The notes under the pieces are model-generated. The model did not search any database. It had not been told where the DNA came from and saw only the letters and a program-made list of their open reading frames with translations. 64,000 nt of DNA from Citrus sinensis (lineage: Eukaryota; Streptophyta; Magnoliopsida; Sapindales; Rutaceae), in the NCBI RefSeq assembly GCF_022201045.2, contig NC_068564.1:29665001-29729000 (forward strand), given 5' to 3'. The stretch's first letter is position 1. Every line of letters begins with the position of its first letter. A program made the position numbers and the translations under genes. Of the stretch, positions 47,001 to 57,490 are shown in pieces.

Positions 47001-49534
47001 ACTTTTTTGTTATTATCTAAACCACGTAATTCGGTGCATTTTCTTTGATTTTTCTTGCGCAATTAATTTTAAGTCATACAACATATTGTAAATGCTGGTC
47101 GGTTAAACTGGTAAAACCCATTTTGGCAGTACAAGAGGTGTGGGGTTCAAATCCCGTGCAAGCCATGATTGAGAAGAGTTTTGCTTTATGTAATTTTTAA
47201 AAGTAATTTTTATTTATGTATAAATAAAAAGAAGTCATGCAGCATGTTTTCTGTCTAAGCATTATCTCCCTATATGGATTTTGAGATGTGATCTCTTATA
47301 TATTTATATACTTTCACATTAAGCTTACATTACATTTTGCAAGAATCAGCATTTTTTCATGGAGTTGATGTGAATCCTGGAGCTAATATCTTTATTTGAT
47401 CGTACTTTAAACCCATTACTGCTATTGTTGTGATATTTAATTCTCTGGCTTAAATTAGGTTTCCTCTTTAAATTGAATCCTAGAGATTTGGACTTTGCAT
47501 ATCTTATTACCATGTTAAATCTTATGTGTTGTTAATATTTCTAAATCTTTTAGTTCTATTTGCAGAAGATGGTCAAGAGAAGAGCAATGAGGACGCTCCG
47601 GAGAACAATCCTCAGTATACAACTGTTTATGTTGGCAATCTTTCTTCAGAGGCAAGAACTTATTCCTTGAGCTAACTCGTAGTCATGACTGTCAGTTTCT
47701 TCCTTGATCTTGCTTATCTGCACAGAAGCTTCCAATGTCTGCATGTGGTGGGACATTCGGATAAGTTGGTCTTGCTGGCTGTACCTACCTATTAGATTTC
47801 ATCTCACGGGCATGTCACACCGATGCATCCAGAAACTAGCACAGATTTCGTCAACAGAATTGTTTGGCTTTGCTCTCAGATGATTAGTTCAAATTTACCA
47901 GAGCCATTAGATTACTGAATAAGTTAGTCACATTAAAATAACATCTGTTACGTGCTGGATTGTTCTTTCGGTGGTTTAGATTAGATTTGACTCTGGAGAC
48001 ATCAGATTAATAGGAAGCCTATCCTGTGTATGAAGCTGTGGGTGATATGGCATGTTAAATGGCTGAAATTGACCTAGTATTGCTTGTAATAGAATGGTGC
48101 CCTTTTTGTTCTATTATAATTTATTCACTTCAATTATATTTTTCATTTAGCTTGATTAATTTGACCTTTTGTAAAATGAGATCTAGAAAAGCTCTATCCG
48201 TTTATAGTATTTCCTAATGCACTGGAGATAATAAAATTGAATCATTATTCTGTCAGTTCAATAGTTCAGAAACACAGAGAGTTTCTGCTTCTGATTATTC
48301 AGTAATTTGCAGGTTACCTCAGTTGATCTCCACCGACATTTTCATGCTCTTTGTGTTGGAACAATTGAAGATGTTCGGGTACAGCGAGACAAGGGTTTCG
48401 GGTTTGTGAGATACTCTACACATCCTGAAGCTGCCCTGGCTATTCAGATGGGTAATGCTCGGATTCTCTGCGGCAAACCAATTAAGGTACTTTCTTATGG
48501 AATTATTTTATTTCTTAATATAAAAATGTGGTGTTTAGTTTAACTGTTCAAATAGTTGTAGAAGTGTAATCTAATTGAATGACATGGTGTAAGCCTCATT
48601 GCAGATTGTAGTTTCAGCTGATTTTGGTGTGTGTTATGCTACTTTAGTAGTGATGAACACCAGTGAAATGGCATTCCTAGATGTTTTATCTCTAATCTTG
48701 CCTGTTGTCAATCTTGTCAGAATCTTATTGAGGGAATATCAAATTTCTGTTATGTAGGGCAGTTAGTGCTGAAATAACAAATAACACGTTGCTTAACTAA
48801 GTTTGGAGTTTTTTTAATAGTGTGCTGTAATTTTGAAATTTTGAAAAATGCTTAATGGTCTTCATTAATGGTAGGATGTTAGAAGGGTGGCTTTTAAACA
48901 AACAAGTGATGTTTCAATTGCTCATGTTTAAGATTTGATTTTGCCTCTGAACATGGTTCTACTGATATTGTACTTGGTGAAATTATAGGCTTAAATCATA
49001 TTGCATGTGGCATTTATTTAATGTATCATTCCACAATTTTTGTTGTTTTACTGCATGTGGTTTAACATCATGTTTTTTAAATCAATTTTTAAAAAGTGTA
49101 GAAGCAAGGGAATCATTTTCAAGCGAATGCAAACATTTGCCGTTATTTTATACTCGAGTAGACATGGTTATTTTCAAGAAAATGCAAACGATTGCAGTAC
49201 ATCTTATATGGTCCTGATGTATACCATGGCATAATCATTCAATATATCTGTATTGCAGTGTTCGTGGGGAAGTAAACCAACTCCCCCAGGAACAAGCTCT
49301 ACTCCTCTTCCTCCACCTCCTGCACCACATTTGCCAGGTTTCTCAGCCACAGACCTTGCTGCCTATGAGCGACAGATAGCATTAAGCAAAATAGCTGGGG
49401 CACAGGCCCTAATGCATCCGCAGGCACAGCATGCCCTTAAGCTGGGAATGGGTGCTGCTGGGGCTAGTCAAGCAATCTATGACAGTAGTGGGTTCCAGAA
49501 CGTCGCAACAACCCAGCAGCTTATGTACTATTAG
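44062..49534 (+). CDS. UBP1B: oligouridylate-binding protein, UBP1 family (TIA-1-like)
   Basis: Twelve exons: 44062-44148, 44562-44623, 44858-44960, 45148-45224, 45317-45378, 45469-45556, 45681-45756, 45841-45871, 46608-46727, 47566-47651, 48313-48486 and 49259-49534, giving 413 residues. A Gln-rich start ([18 protein letters not shown]) supports the ATG at 44062 over the in-frame ATGATG at 44092. Three RRMs follow: RRM1 with VYVGNI and [11 protein letters not shown]2 with VFVGDL and [11 protein letters not shown]3 with VYVGNL and KGFGFVRY. The C-terminal tail is Pro-rich then [14 protein letters not shown] and QQLMYY. The family binds U-rich RNA, helps splicing of U-rich introns and forms stress granules. 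Intron 10 uses a GC donor (47652). Assignment among UBP1A, B and C is by resemblance only. Confidence 0.94.
44385..44413. repeat. ATT trinucleotide microsatellite
   Basis: About nine TTA units in UBP1 intron 1. Confidence 0.85.
45971..45989. repeat. poly(G) run in UBP1 intron 8
   Basis: About 19 consecutive G residues on the plus strand, prone to length variation and G-quadruplex formation. Confidence 0.85.
47085..47231 (+). mobile_element. tRNA-derived SINE in UBP1 intron 9
   Basis: The head is tRNA-like with an A-box-like TCGGTTAAACTGG and an exact B-box match GGTTCAAATCC, followed by an unrelated A/T-rich tail ending ATAAATAAAAAG. The flanks AAGTCATACAACAT (47071-47084) and AAGTCATGCAGCAT (47232-47245) form a 14-bp target duplication with two differences. 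The length of about 147 bp is usual for plant SINEs. Confidence 0.8.
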
Positions 49535-50066
49535 AAATCATGAGATGGGAACTCGCTATGACACATTAGAGGGAGTAATAAGTCTTTAGAGAATCGTAGG
49601 ATGATGCTACCATTTTGTTTTTCTAATTTCTTACTTATGCTTTTGTAAGATGGATGTATTTCTGTTGCATATTTGTTGTATGTAGGGGTAGTGTTCTGTT
49701 TCTGTTTAGTAATTTTATCAAATAAACTGTGTATCTTAACGTAATTGGAATTGGTTTTGGTTTTCAACATTTATCATCTCGGCATATAATATTTCCTACA
49801 TCTGATGTTTTGCTCGTTTCTCGAATTGATAGCCAACAGCGTAATGCTTGCTTGCCACCCCATCTGAAAGACATGAATGGTTGGAAAATATGGGGCAAGT
49901 TACTGGGTAAATCTCTAACTCAAATAATTTTTGTTATTTGTCTATAGAAAAATCGGAGGATGAATTTGGCCCTTCAAGTTTTAAGCAAAGCTGTAAGCCT
50001 GTGACTGATTATTGGTCCAATAGAGAGTTGTCAGATATGTGGGGTGGCGATTTTGTGTTATTTGCT
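49535..50066. other. UBP1 3' UTR and spacer
   Basis: Likely polyadenylation lies near the AATAAA at about 49721. Nothing else recognised. Confidence 0.5.
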
Positions 50067-50074
50067 GCCAAATG

Positions 50075-50766
50075 AAGAGCCAGTAAAATTTGATACGATC
50101 CGATTATCTAATAAGAACACGACATAAATAAATGGGTATGGGTCGTCGAATTTAACACGATTATTAAATAAATTGAGTTTGGGTTAACACAATTTTTTTT
50201 TCGTGTCAGGTTAGACTTAAAATTTTTGATTCATTTACCCAATCAATGGTCTAATTATATTTTCTATTTTAAAATAATTTATAGATTCTTGTCATCAAAA
50301 CTCAAATATTAGAGATGATTTTTTTTAAAGGATGAATATAAATACAATGTTTTATTTATAAAATTTTAAATACATTTGGAGCTTCAATAGTGTAAATGTG
50401 TAAAATATTGGTATATATGTATATTTTATAATATTGATATATAATATTATTTACATTTATATAATTAAAACCCCAATAGTGTAAATGTGTATAATTAAAA
50501 CTGCAATAGTATAAATGTGTAATTTTTAGTAGATATGTATATTTTATAATATCGATAAATTATGTATGTATGTATAACATCGTGTAAATATTTAATATAA
50601 CTTTTGTTTAATATATAGACATTAAACGAGTTATTAGGTAACCCGATTATTTTTTGTGGCGGATTTGAATCTTAATATTTTGACACGATTATTAAATGGG
50701 TCAAATTTGAATCGACCTAAATTTGGCACGACACGAACACAACCAATACCCATTTTACCAGCTGTA
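50075..50766. mobile_element. hAT-type MITE, 692 bp
   Basis: An exact 8-bp target duplication GCCAAATG lies at 50067-50074 and 50767-50774. The ends AAGAGCCAGTAAAAT and (complement) TACAGCTGGTAAAAT match at 10 or more of 15 positions. Inner arms share GACACGA/TCGTGTC and ATGGGTAT segments. The interior also has tandem AATAGTGTAAATGTGTA repeats (50395-50520). No coding capacity. Confidence 0.85.
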
Positions 50767-50774
50767 GCCAAATG

Positions 50775-51705
50775 CCTGTAACTGTTCTTTCTTTGGCATA
50801 AACCGTGATGGATTAAGTGGTCCTATAGAGAGAATAGACAGGATTTCTAACGAGTGGGATGTTGTGTTTTCTTCTGCCTGCCATATGCTTGTAATCGTGC
50901 GTTTTTGGCTTAAATTTCGTATATGTCACTTATTTTTGTGGCTTTCGGAAATTCCCGTGCGCTATACGTTGGTTAATTCCATTTTTACCGGTTCACTCAC
51001 ACATGGAAGTTGTGAATAAAATTGGAGACTTCCACGAATTCACTGAAGACACAGGAGATTTTTATTTGTGCTTTGGTCCAAACAAATCCAACCAAGCTTT
51101 TAAGTGTCGGTATGTAATTAGTTATCAGACTCAGTGCAGTGAGCATATTCTGTCGCCAAATAAGACCTGAAGAAGGGCATATCAACACCATTGACTATTG
51201 AATACGTAAATGAAAGATTTTCGACAATAATAAATTATTAATATATTCCATTTCCCATAACACGTTGTTAATTCTTCTGAAGGAAGGATTCTGAACTTTA
51301 ATAAGTTTTTGATACACAACGTTGAAGGACATCGGACATGCCATGAGCTCTTTGAACCTGATGATGGTCCAGTTAAAACATACACAATCAGATATATATA
51401 TTTTTTTTCCTTCCGAATTTAAAGCAAATAACATGTATAGAGTATCCTTGTACGCAACTCTCACTAAACAATTCCTTCGCCTCTAATCTCCGGCCATCAG
51501 ATGGCCTCCAAGTACAACCAAAAAAAGAGATATCACACATGGTAATCCCATTACAGCGTAAGCTTTACACCTACACCCTCCGAAATCCGAAACTCTTCGT
51601 TTTATTTACCCTTTTTTTTTTCCCAATTCTTGACTCAAAATTCTCATTACGTAAGTATCGCAAAACCTCCTCGTATAGATAAGTGGAAGCAGCCTTGTAT
51701 GTGTA

Positions 51706-51745
<40 letters not shown>

Positions 51746-51853
51746 TAGACGATATCACACCATCCGGAATCTGGGGAACCCTAGCTTGCTGCCACCAAAA
51801 CGTGTACTCTATAAACTAACTCTACCGAAAACTCGAAAAGAGTCTTTAATGAA
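50775..51853. other. spacer 3' of the FLZ gene
   Basis: No gene supported. It includes the FLZ 3' UTR on the right and a TA microsatellite. Minus-strand frames at 50997-51464 overlap each other and resemble no family. Confidence 0.45.
51711..51742. repeat. TA dinucleotide microsatellite
   Basis: About 16 perfect AT units downstream of the FLZ gene. Confidence 0.9.
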
Positions 51854-52671
51854 TTAAATTGCAAGAATACCAGTTGAAAATATGTGATCCCTTGTGTAAG
51901 GCGAACTTGCAACATCTGCAGTTCTTGGAGCATCAGCTCTGCATTGTTCTTTCCTCTCGTCCATCATTATTTGCGTGGACCGACACTCGTTACTGCAAAA
52001 CGCCTTCTCCCCTCTGTAATATATCAAATAACACGAGATTCATCATCAAAATTTTGTGCAACCAAACAAATTAACGACCAGACCCAGCTTTTTATTTCGA
52101 AAAGAGAAAACCAATTCAATTACCTGTACATGTATATATCTCTGCCGTGCAGCTTTTTCTGGCACAAATGGCATGAACTGAGAAAATCCGAAGTGGGGTA
52201 GTAATAAGCAGCCGACACATCAGCTTCCGCAAATCTTGCAGATGATTCTTTAACGGCGGTAACAGAGCCATCGTAATAGACTCGAGTGACAGACTTGTTA
52301 TTAGGCCCATGACAGGTCACATAAGTGTAATCCTCCAAGCTCTCAATCTCCAAATCCTGACAACATCTCTCACAATTCTTGCCTGAGCTAACAGGAATTG
52401 GAGGGCTGATTGATTTGTTATTATTACTACATACGGCAAATTTAGCCAAAATTTCGTGCCCACAAGCGGTATTAGACTTTTCTAGTGCTGCCACTATGCC
52501 CAACCCAACCCCACCTGCATCATAACATCTTAGACCACATCTCGGTGACTGAATTTTTAAGTCCAGTGGACCTCTCGGGCTTGTGCCCACGTCCGAAAAC
52601 CCGGCACGGTTGCCGGAAACCAATAAAGCCGATAATTTTCCGATCACCGGGCGAGGTCTGTTGCCCAACAT
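51854..52671 (-). CDS. FCS-like zinc finger (FLZ, DUF581) protein
   Basis: Two exons, 52671-52124 and 52013-51854, give 235 residues. The N-terminal half has SPRGPLDLKIQSPRG-type sequence (SPRGPLDLKIQSP) and GVGLGIVAALEKS, both conserved in FLZ proteins. The zinc finger is FLSSCHLCQKKLHGRDIYMY, then RGEKAFCSNECR, with ligands Cys167, Cys170, Cys189 and Cys193; the intron falls inside it, between YMY and RGE. FLZ proteins are plant-specific adaptors that bind the SnRK1 kinase through this domain and respond to sugar, ABA and stress. Its closeness to the JAZ gene matches Arabidopsis. The ATG at 52671 is the first in frame. Confidence 0.92.
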
Positions 52672-52729
52672 GATGACTACAACTGGTAATAGTGTTATGC
52701 AGCTTGGGAGATTTGAGTAGTAACAAATT

Positions 52730-52752
52730 GGAGATTGGAGATTGGAGATTGG
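52730..52752. repeat. GGAGATT tandem repeat in the FLZ leader region
   Basis: Three to four copies of a 7-bp unit directly upstream of the FLZ start codon, probably in its 5' UTR or core promoter. Confidence 0.75.
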
Positions 52753-55700
52753 AGATATATATTATTAAGGCGGAACCACTAGCAATAATGTATGTATGAT
52801 AATGGAGTGGGTGGAGTTAGCCCATAGGTTTTGGTTTGGAATTATATCATATGGGTGATGATTGCTATAAGAAACCAACATGCATATCAAACTCAATTAT
52901 TAAAATGGGATTGCCAAGAAGATGATTTTTCTATTTTCTAAATGGTGGGGTCCGTGGGGTCATCCTTTTTTATTACTGTCGTTTTGCAATGATCGAGACT
53001 CGGTATTTGGATCTGGCCTACCTTTCGCCACTGGTGCGGTGTTGTTCGCGCATAATAATAATAATAATAAAAGAGATTCCATGAGCACTACTAGCTCTGG
53101 CTCTGCCACCGTTGGCTTTCGGGTACGTGGCGAAGATCTATTAGAGATGGTGATTTGCAATTATTACTAAAACCACCATGAATTTGGGTTAGCCCACTGA
53201 AAAATATGGGCCCAATTGAAAGCGATGTGCCTCCCCTGGCCCACTTAATATAAGATTGCCTGTGTTCTCAATTACTCCATTGACCCGTACTTAAAATCCT
53301 TCTTTCCTTATTTCTCTTCTTTTTTCCTTATTTTTCCAATATTTTAAAATTAAAGAATTTATCTGTGTCCATCCAACTTTTTACATGGAAAGTCACCACT
53401 TTTAAATTCTTTATCTCAAATTTCATCTCAATAAAATTTATAATCTTATATTTTAGTAAAATTGTTTGTAACTTCCAAATATGTCTAAAGTTGTAATTTA
53501 CTCCACATAATCATCTTTTTTTTTCTTTGAAAGATGGAATATTTTTCAAACTGAATAGAAAAATCTAGGTTTTGGAGATTCTCAAATGAAAAAAGCAAAT
53601 ATAAACGCCTTTTCACTTTATTTTCTCTCTTTTTCCTTTCAAGGACACGACTTGTTCACTGTGATAAAGAGGGGAAAGAGGAAAAGAAAAGAGAAAGTGA
53701 ATGAAGGGCATTTAGGTAATTCGAGCAAAAAGGTAGCGGGTCGATCCGTCTCCGTCCGCCCACGGAATGATGTGTAATTTTGTCAAAACAAAAGGGGCCC
53801 TCGATGGGCTCAGGATAACGTTACATAATTAACAAGGCAAAGCGACCGAGGCAACTCTTCACATGTGCGCGCCTATACGTGTCGTCCTATGATTCGTCCA
53901 TCTGATGAGGGCCACGTGAACTGGACTTTAACTTTTAGGCCGAGTCCAGCCCAATATGACATTGACACCTAATTCGTTCGTTTTTATCATTTATGCTCGG
54001 GAGTCAAGACCCCAGTTGTTGACGCCTGTGCTTGACCTGCCCCTTTTAATTTTATTATATTTATTTTTCATTATTTTAATTTATATAGTTTTTATTAAGG
54101 AAGTTTTTACATTTTTGAGGTGGCAAGATGTTGACGCACCTTTGATATGTTCATAGTTTTTTAAAATTTTTTTGCTGAAAGTGAAATCACTTTTGTCTTT
54201 TAGAGGTGTCACTTAAACCATAGTTACTTTTTAATTGGATTTTTGTAATTATCTTTGCTGAGTTGAAGAAAATTCTTAACTGATAATGACCTGAAAGTTG
54301 AATTCAACTTTCTTTTAATTATTTTTATATAAGTGATAATAAAATTATAATTTATTTTATATCATAAGTTCATTAGTAGAATAAAATTATAAAATAACAA
54401 AAACAAATCATGTAAAGTGATAGGCATTTAATCCAACTGATCTAATCACGTCTCATCAACTTCTACGAAATAAGTTTGTGGCTTTATTAATATTCGTACT
54501 TAAAACAAACTAAACATTTCCTTCTTTGAGTAATTATAAGAAGTATGTAGTTTCGACAATTTCACAATTATGTCCGGTTTCAATTTGATCTCAATTTCAT
54601 ACTATTAGTTTAATAATATTTTTATGAATCAAGTATAATTTCAATTAGTGGACGACCTAGTCTAAGCTCAAATTTATTTAAAAGATGTAGATGTTTGCAT
54701 ATAAAAGTGTTTATAATTTGTGTCAGCAGTTAACTTGTTTAGAAATAATGCAGGGGCGGTTAAGAGAGTAAAGTTTGATTTGAAAGGACTCCAATCTTAG
54801 GTCGTACAAGAATATGATCAATTTACATGTGATTTTCTTTAATGCTGCCACTAATTTTAAATTGATACAAAAGTTTATGAAATAAATCATCGTCGTAAGA
54901 AAGTAATTAAAAATAATCATCATATCATTCTCGTGAGAGATATGATTAGATTTCATTTCTTAGAACAATCAGCAATTAATCATCACCATTAGAAAAATCG
55001 TGGAGAATATATGTTATTGCGTGGAGCACGAAGGGAAGTATCACCAACTCCAATTTAAATAAAATCTAACCAATGGAATAAAAGATTTTATTTATTCTTC
55101 ATTTACCTTTTTTATTATTCGAGATTATGTGTGTTCACAGAAATCTTGTATGGAATCAAAAGGCAGATAAAACGACAAAAAGCATCGCTAGGTTGTCATT
55201 GGTTCGGAATCGAACTTTTTTGTTAAATTATCAGATTGAGTTTGACGTTAATCAAATTTAATACTTTTAATATGATTTTTTTCTTATTTTGGATTTAAAG
55301 CAAGATACTAATCAATTTAAAATTTTTTTGAAAATTCAATTTGATAAAATTTTATTTCTAGAGAATTAAAATCGATTAGAATCCAATTTAAAATTAAATA
55401 CCAGTTCAATATTATTATAAACGAAACATGGGCAGTTTTGGGCCCATTAGGCTCTATGTCGTTTACCGCACATAATGAAGTGGGCTATTACAAATTCTTT
55501 TGGACCGATAGCCCAAAAGAATTTTCTTTTGCTGATAATATAGCCCAAAATAATTTAAAACTCTTATTATAAACGGAGGGATGGAGATAACGGGAAACCC
55601 TCCTTTTTTAAAAAAACAATAATAATAATAATAATAATTACACCCCATTAAATTTTGAACTTTATTTAACTTAATTTTAAGACCAAGGTATTAAAATTAC

Positions 55701-55990
55701 GAGATTCAATATTACTACGACTATAGGATTTCAATAGATATTGTAAATTCAGATTATGTTTCATTTCTTACTCGAAAAATGATCAAACAATTAAGAATCG
55801 TGATCCTTGTCAATTGACCATCCATATAATATGTAAAAAGTAACTTTAGATATTTGATATCTTTCTTTTTGAGATTCATATATTTGTAATATTTTAACTT
55901 CTCCGACTAACCCTCGTCAATATAGATTATATAATGTCAATAAATATTATCTTCTAATTTTGATTATTTATCTACTACATATTAAATACT
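52753..55990. other. gene-poor spacer
   Basis: The FLZ promoter is at the left end. It includes an AAT microsatellite at 53052-53068 and an ATA run at 55616-55638. Frames at 52922-53170 and 53586-53777 show no domain. No transposon ends were found between 53.8 and 56.0 kb, though the DNA is very AT-rich. Confidence 0.45.
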
Positions 55991-55998
55991 AAAACTAA

Positions 55999-56617
55999 GG
56001 TGGCGTTTTTTTTTTATCTGAAATCTGAATAGACATGAATTAGTCTGAATTCTGAATAGATCTGAATGTCTGAATCTGAATAATATGTTTATTGTTTCGT
56101 CTGAATCTCAAAAAATAAGTATTAAGTTGTTTGTTTTTTTCAACTTAAAAAGCTGAAAATATGTACTTTTACATTTGTATCCTTATTAAATTTGAATGTC
56201 AAATAAATAATATATTAAATACCACAATATTTTAACATTTATAAGTAAAATTATATTCAAGTGAATACATAATTATTTTGTAATTTTAATATATAAAATA
56301 CCATAAATTTCAAATTTTATCGTATATAATATAAGAAAGAAAAAACATGGATATTTTTATGTGGGGTAAATATCTATGGGTGAGTTTTGGGATAAACATA
56401 AAAAATAAATTATAAAACAAGGATATTTTTGACATTAGCAAGTAATTAACTTAATTCAGATTTCTCCATTAAGTAAAAAGCCAAAAAAATTAGCTTATTT
56501 TATTAAGTCAAAATTATCTAAAAAATCTCATTAAGTTATAAAAACAAACACCTCTAATTAACTTAATTAATTAAGTTAAGTCACTTTAAGTCATTCAGTT
56601 AAAAAAAAAACGCCACC
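55999..56617. mobile_element. PIF/Harbinger-like MITE, 619 bp
   Basis: Terminal inverted repeats GGTGGCGTTTTTTTTTTATC and (complement) GGTGGCGTTTTTTTTTTAAC are near-identical. A TAA triplet flanks both sides (55996-55998 and 56618-56620), the usual target duplication of this superfamily. The left part has tandem TCTGAAT-type motifs. No transposase. Confidence 0.8.
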
Positions 56618-56620
56618 TAA

Positions 56621-57431
56621 GTCATGATAAAAGGAATATGTTAAATAAATTATGCATTATCTTATTCCTAACAATGATCATATATAATGGCATCCTTGAA
56701 AATGTCGTAGATTAAAGGATAATACCTTAAATATTATAGAGATATCCACTTTTTTCAGATAATTTTGTAAATATTTTTCGATCTTTTGACGATTTGGATC
56801 ATGAAGCTTTTATCAATTTTTTTTTTCATTTGTCAACAGTTTTAAGCAAATGAGTACTCTAATAAATAGATTCATAATTTGGTTAGTACACGTCGAAACC
56901 TCCTTTATAGGTGGACTCAATAAAAATAAATAAAGGTTATTCAGTAAAATTTTGTCACGTGTGCATTAATTTTTCATAATTGATAGGAGCATATACATGG
57001 TAAGATGCAAAACCAGAAGAACAAAAATTCTTCCCCAAAATGATAGATCATTTTTTTTAAAAAAAAAACACCTTACCATAATTAAGATGGAACCAATTTT
57101 GTTAAAACTCTTACTAGCATGCGTGTTTCGCAATTTGCTAATAACTTGAACACTATTTAAAAGATTGACTTAAGATTTGGATTAGACTTAACTAATCAAT
57201 TCTCAATCTCACAATATCATATTTCACGCTATCTGAAAAATGTTTATTACTTTTATCTTAAAAAGATCCACACAAGGTACATCGCTGAATTTTCGTTCAT
57301 ATAAAGTTATACGAATAATATTGCCTAATGAGAAAATATACAAATTTAATGATTTCGGATAGACTTTGAAATCGATTCATCATCTTCCATTCCAGCTAAA
57401 CAAATCTAATCCGTTTAGTCGATCAAACTTA
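56621..57431. other. promoter region of the first beta-galactosidase gene
   Basis: AT-rich, no gene. It should hold the distal promoter of the gene at 57491. Confidence 0.45.
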
Positions 57432-57439
57432 TATATAAA
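57432..57439 (+). promoter_or_regulatory. TATA box of the first beta-galactosidase gene
   Basis: TATATAAA lies 52 bp before the ATG at 57491, predicting a leader of only about 20-25 nt. Confidence 0.65.
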
Positions 57440-57490
57440 CACGTACATTGTTCATTCACACACACTCCCTCGAGCTTCTCGACTTCAATC

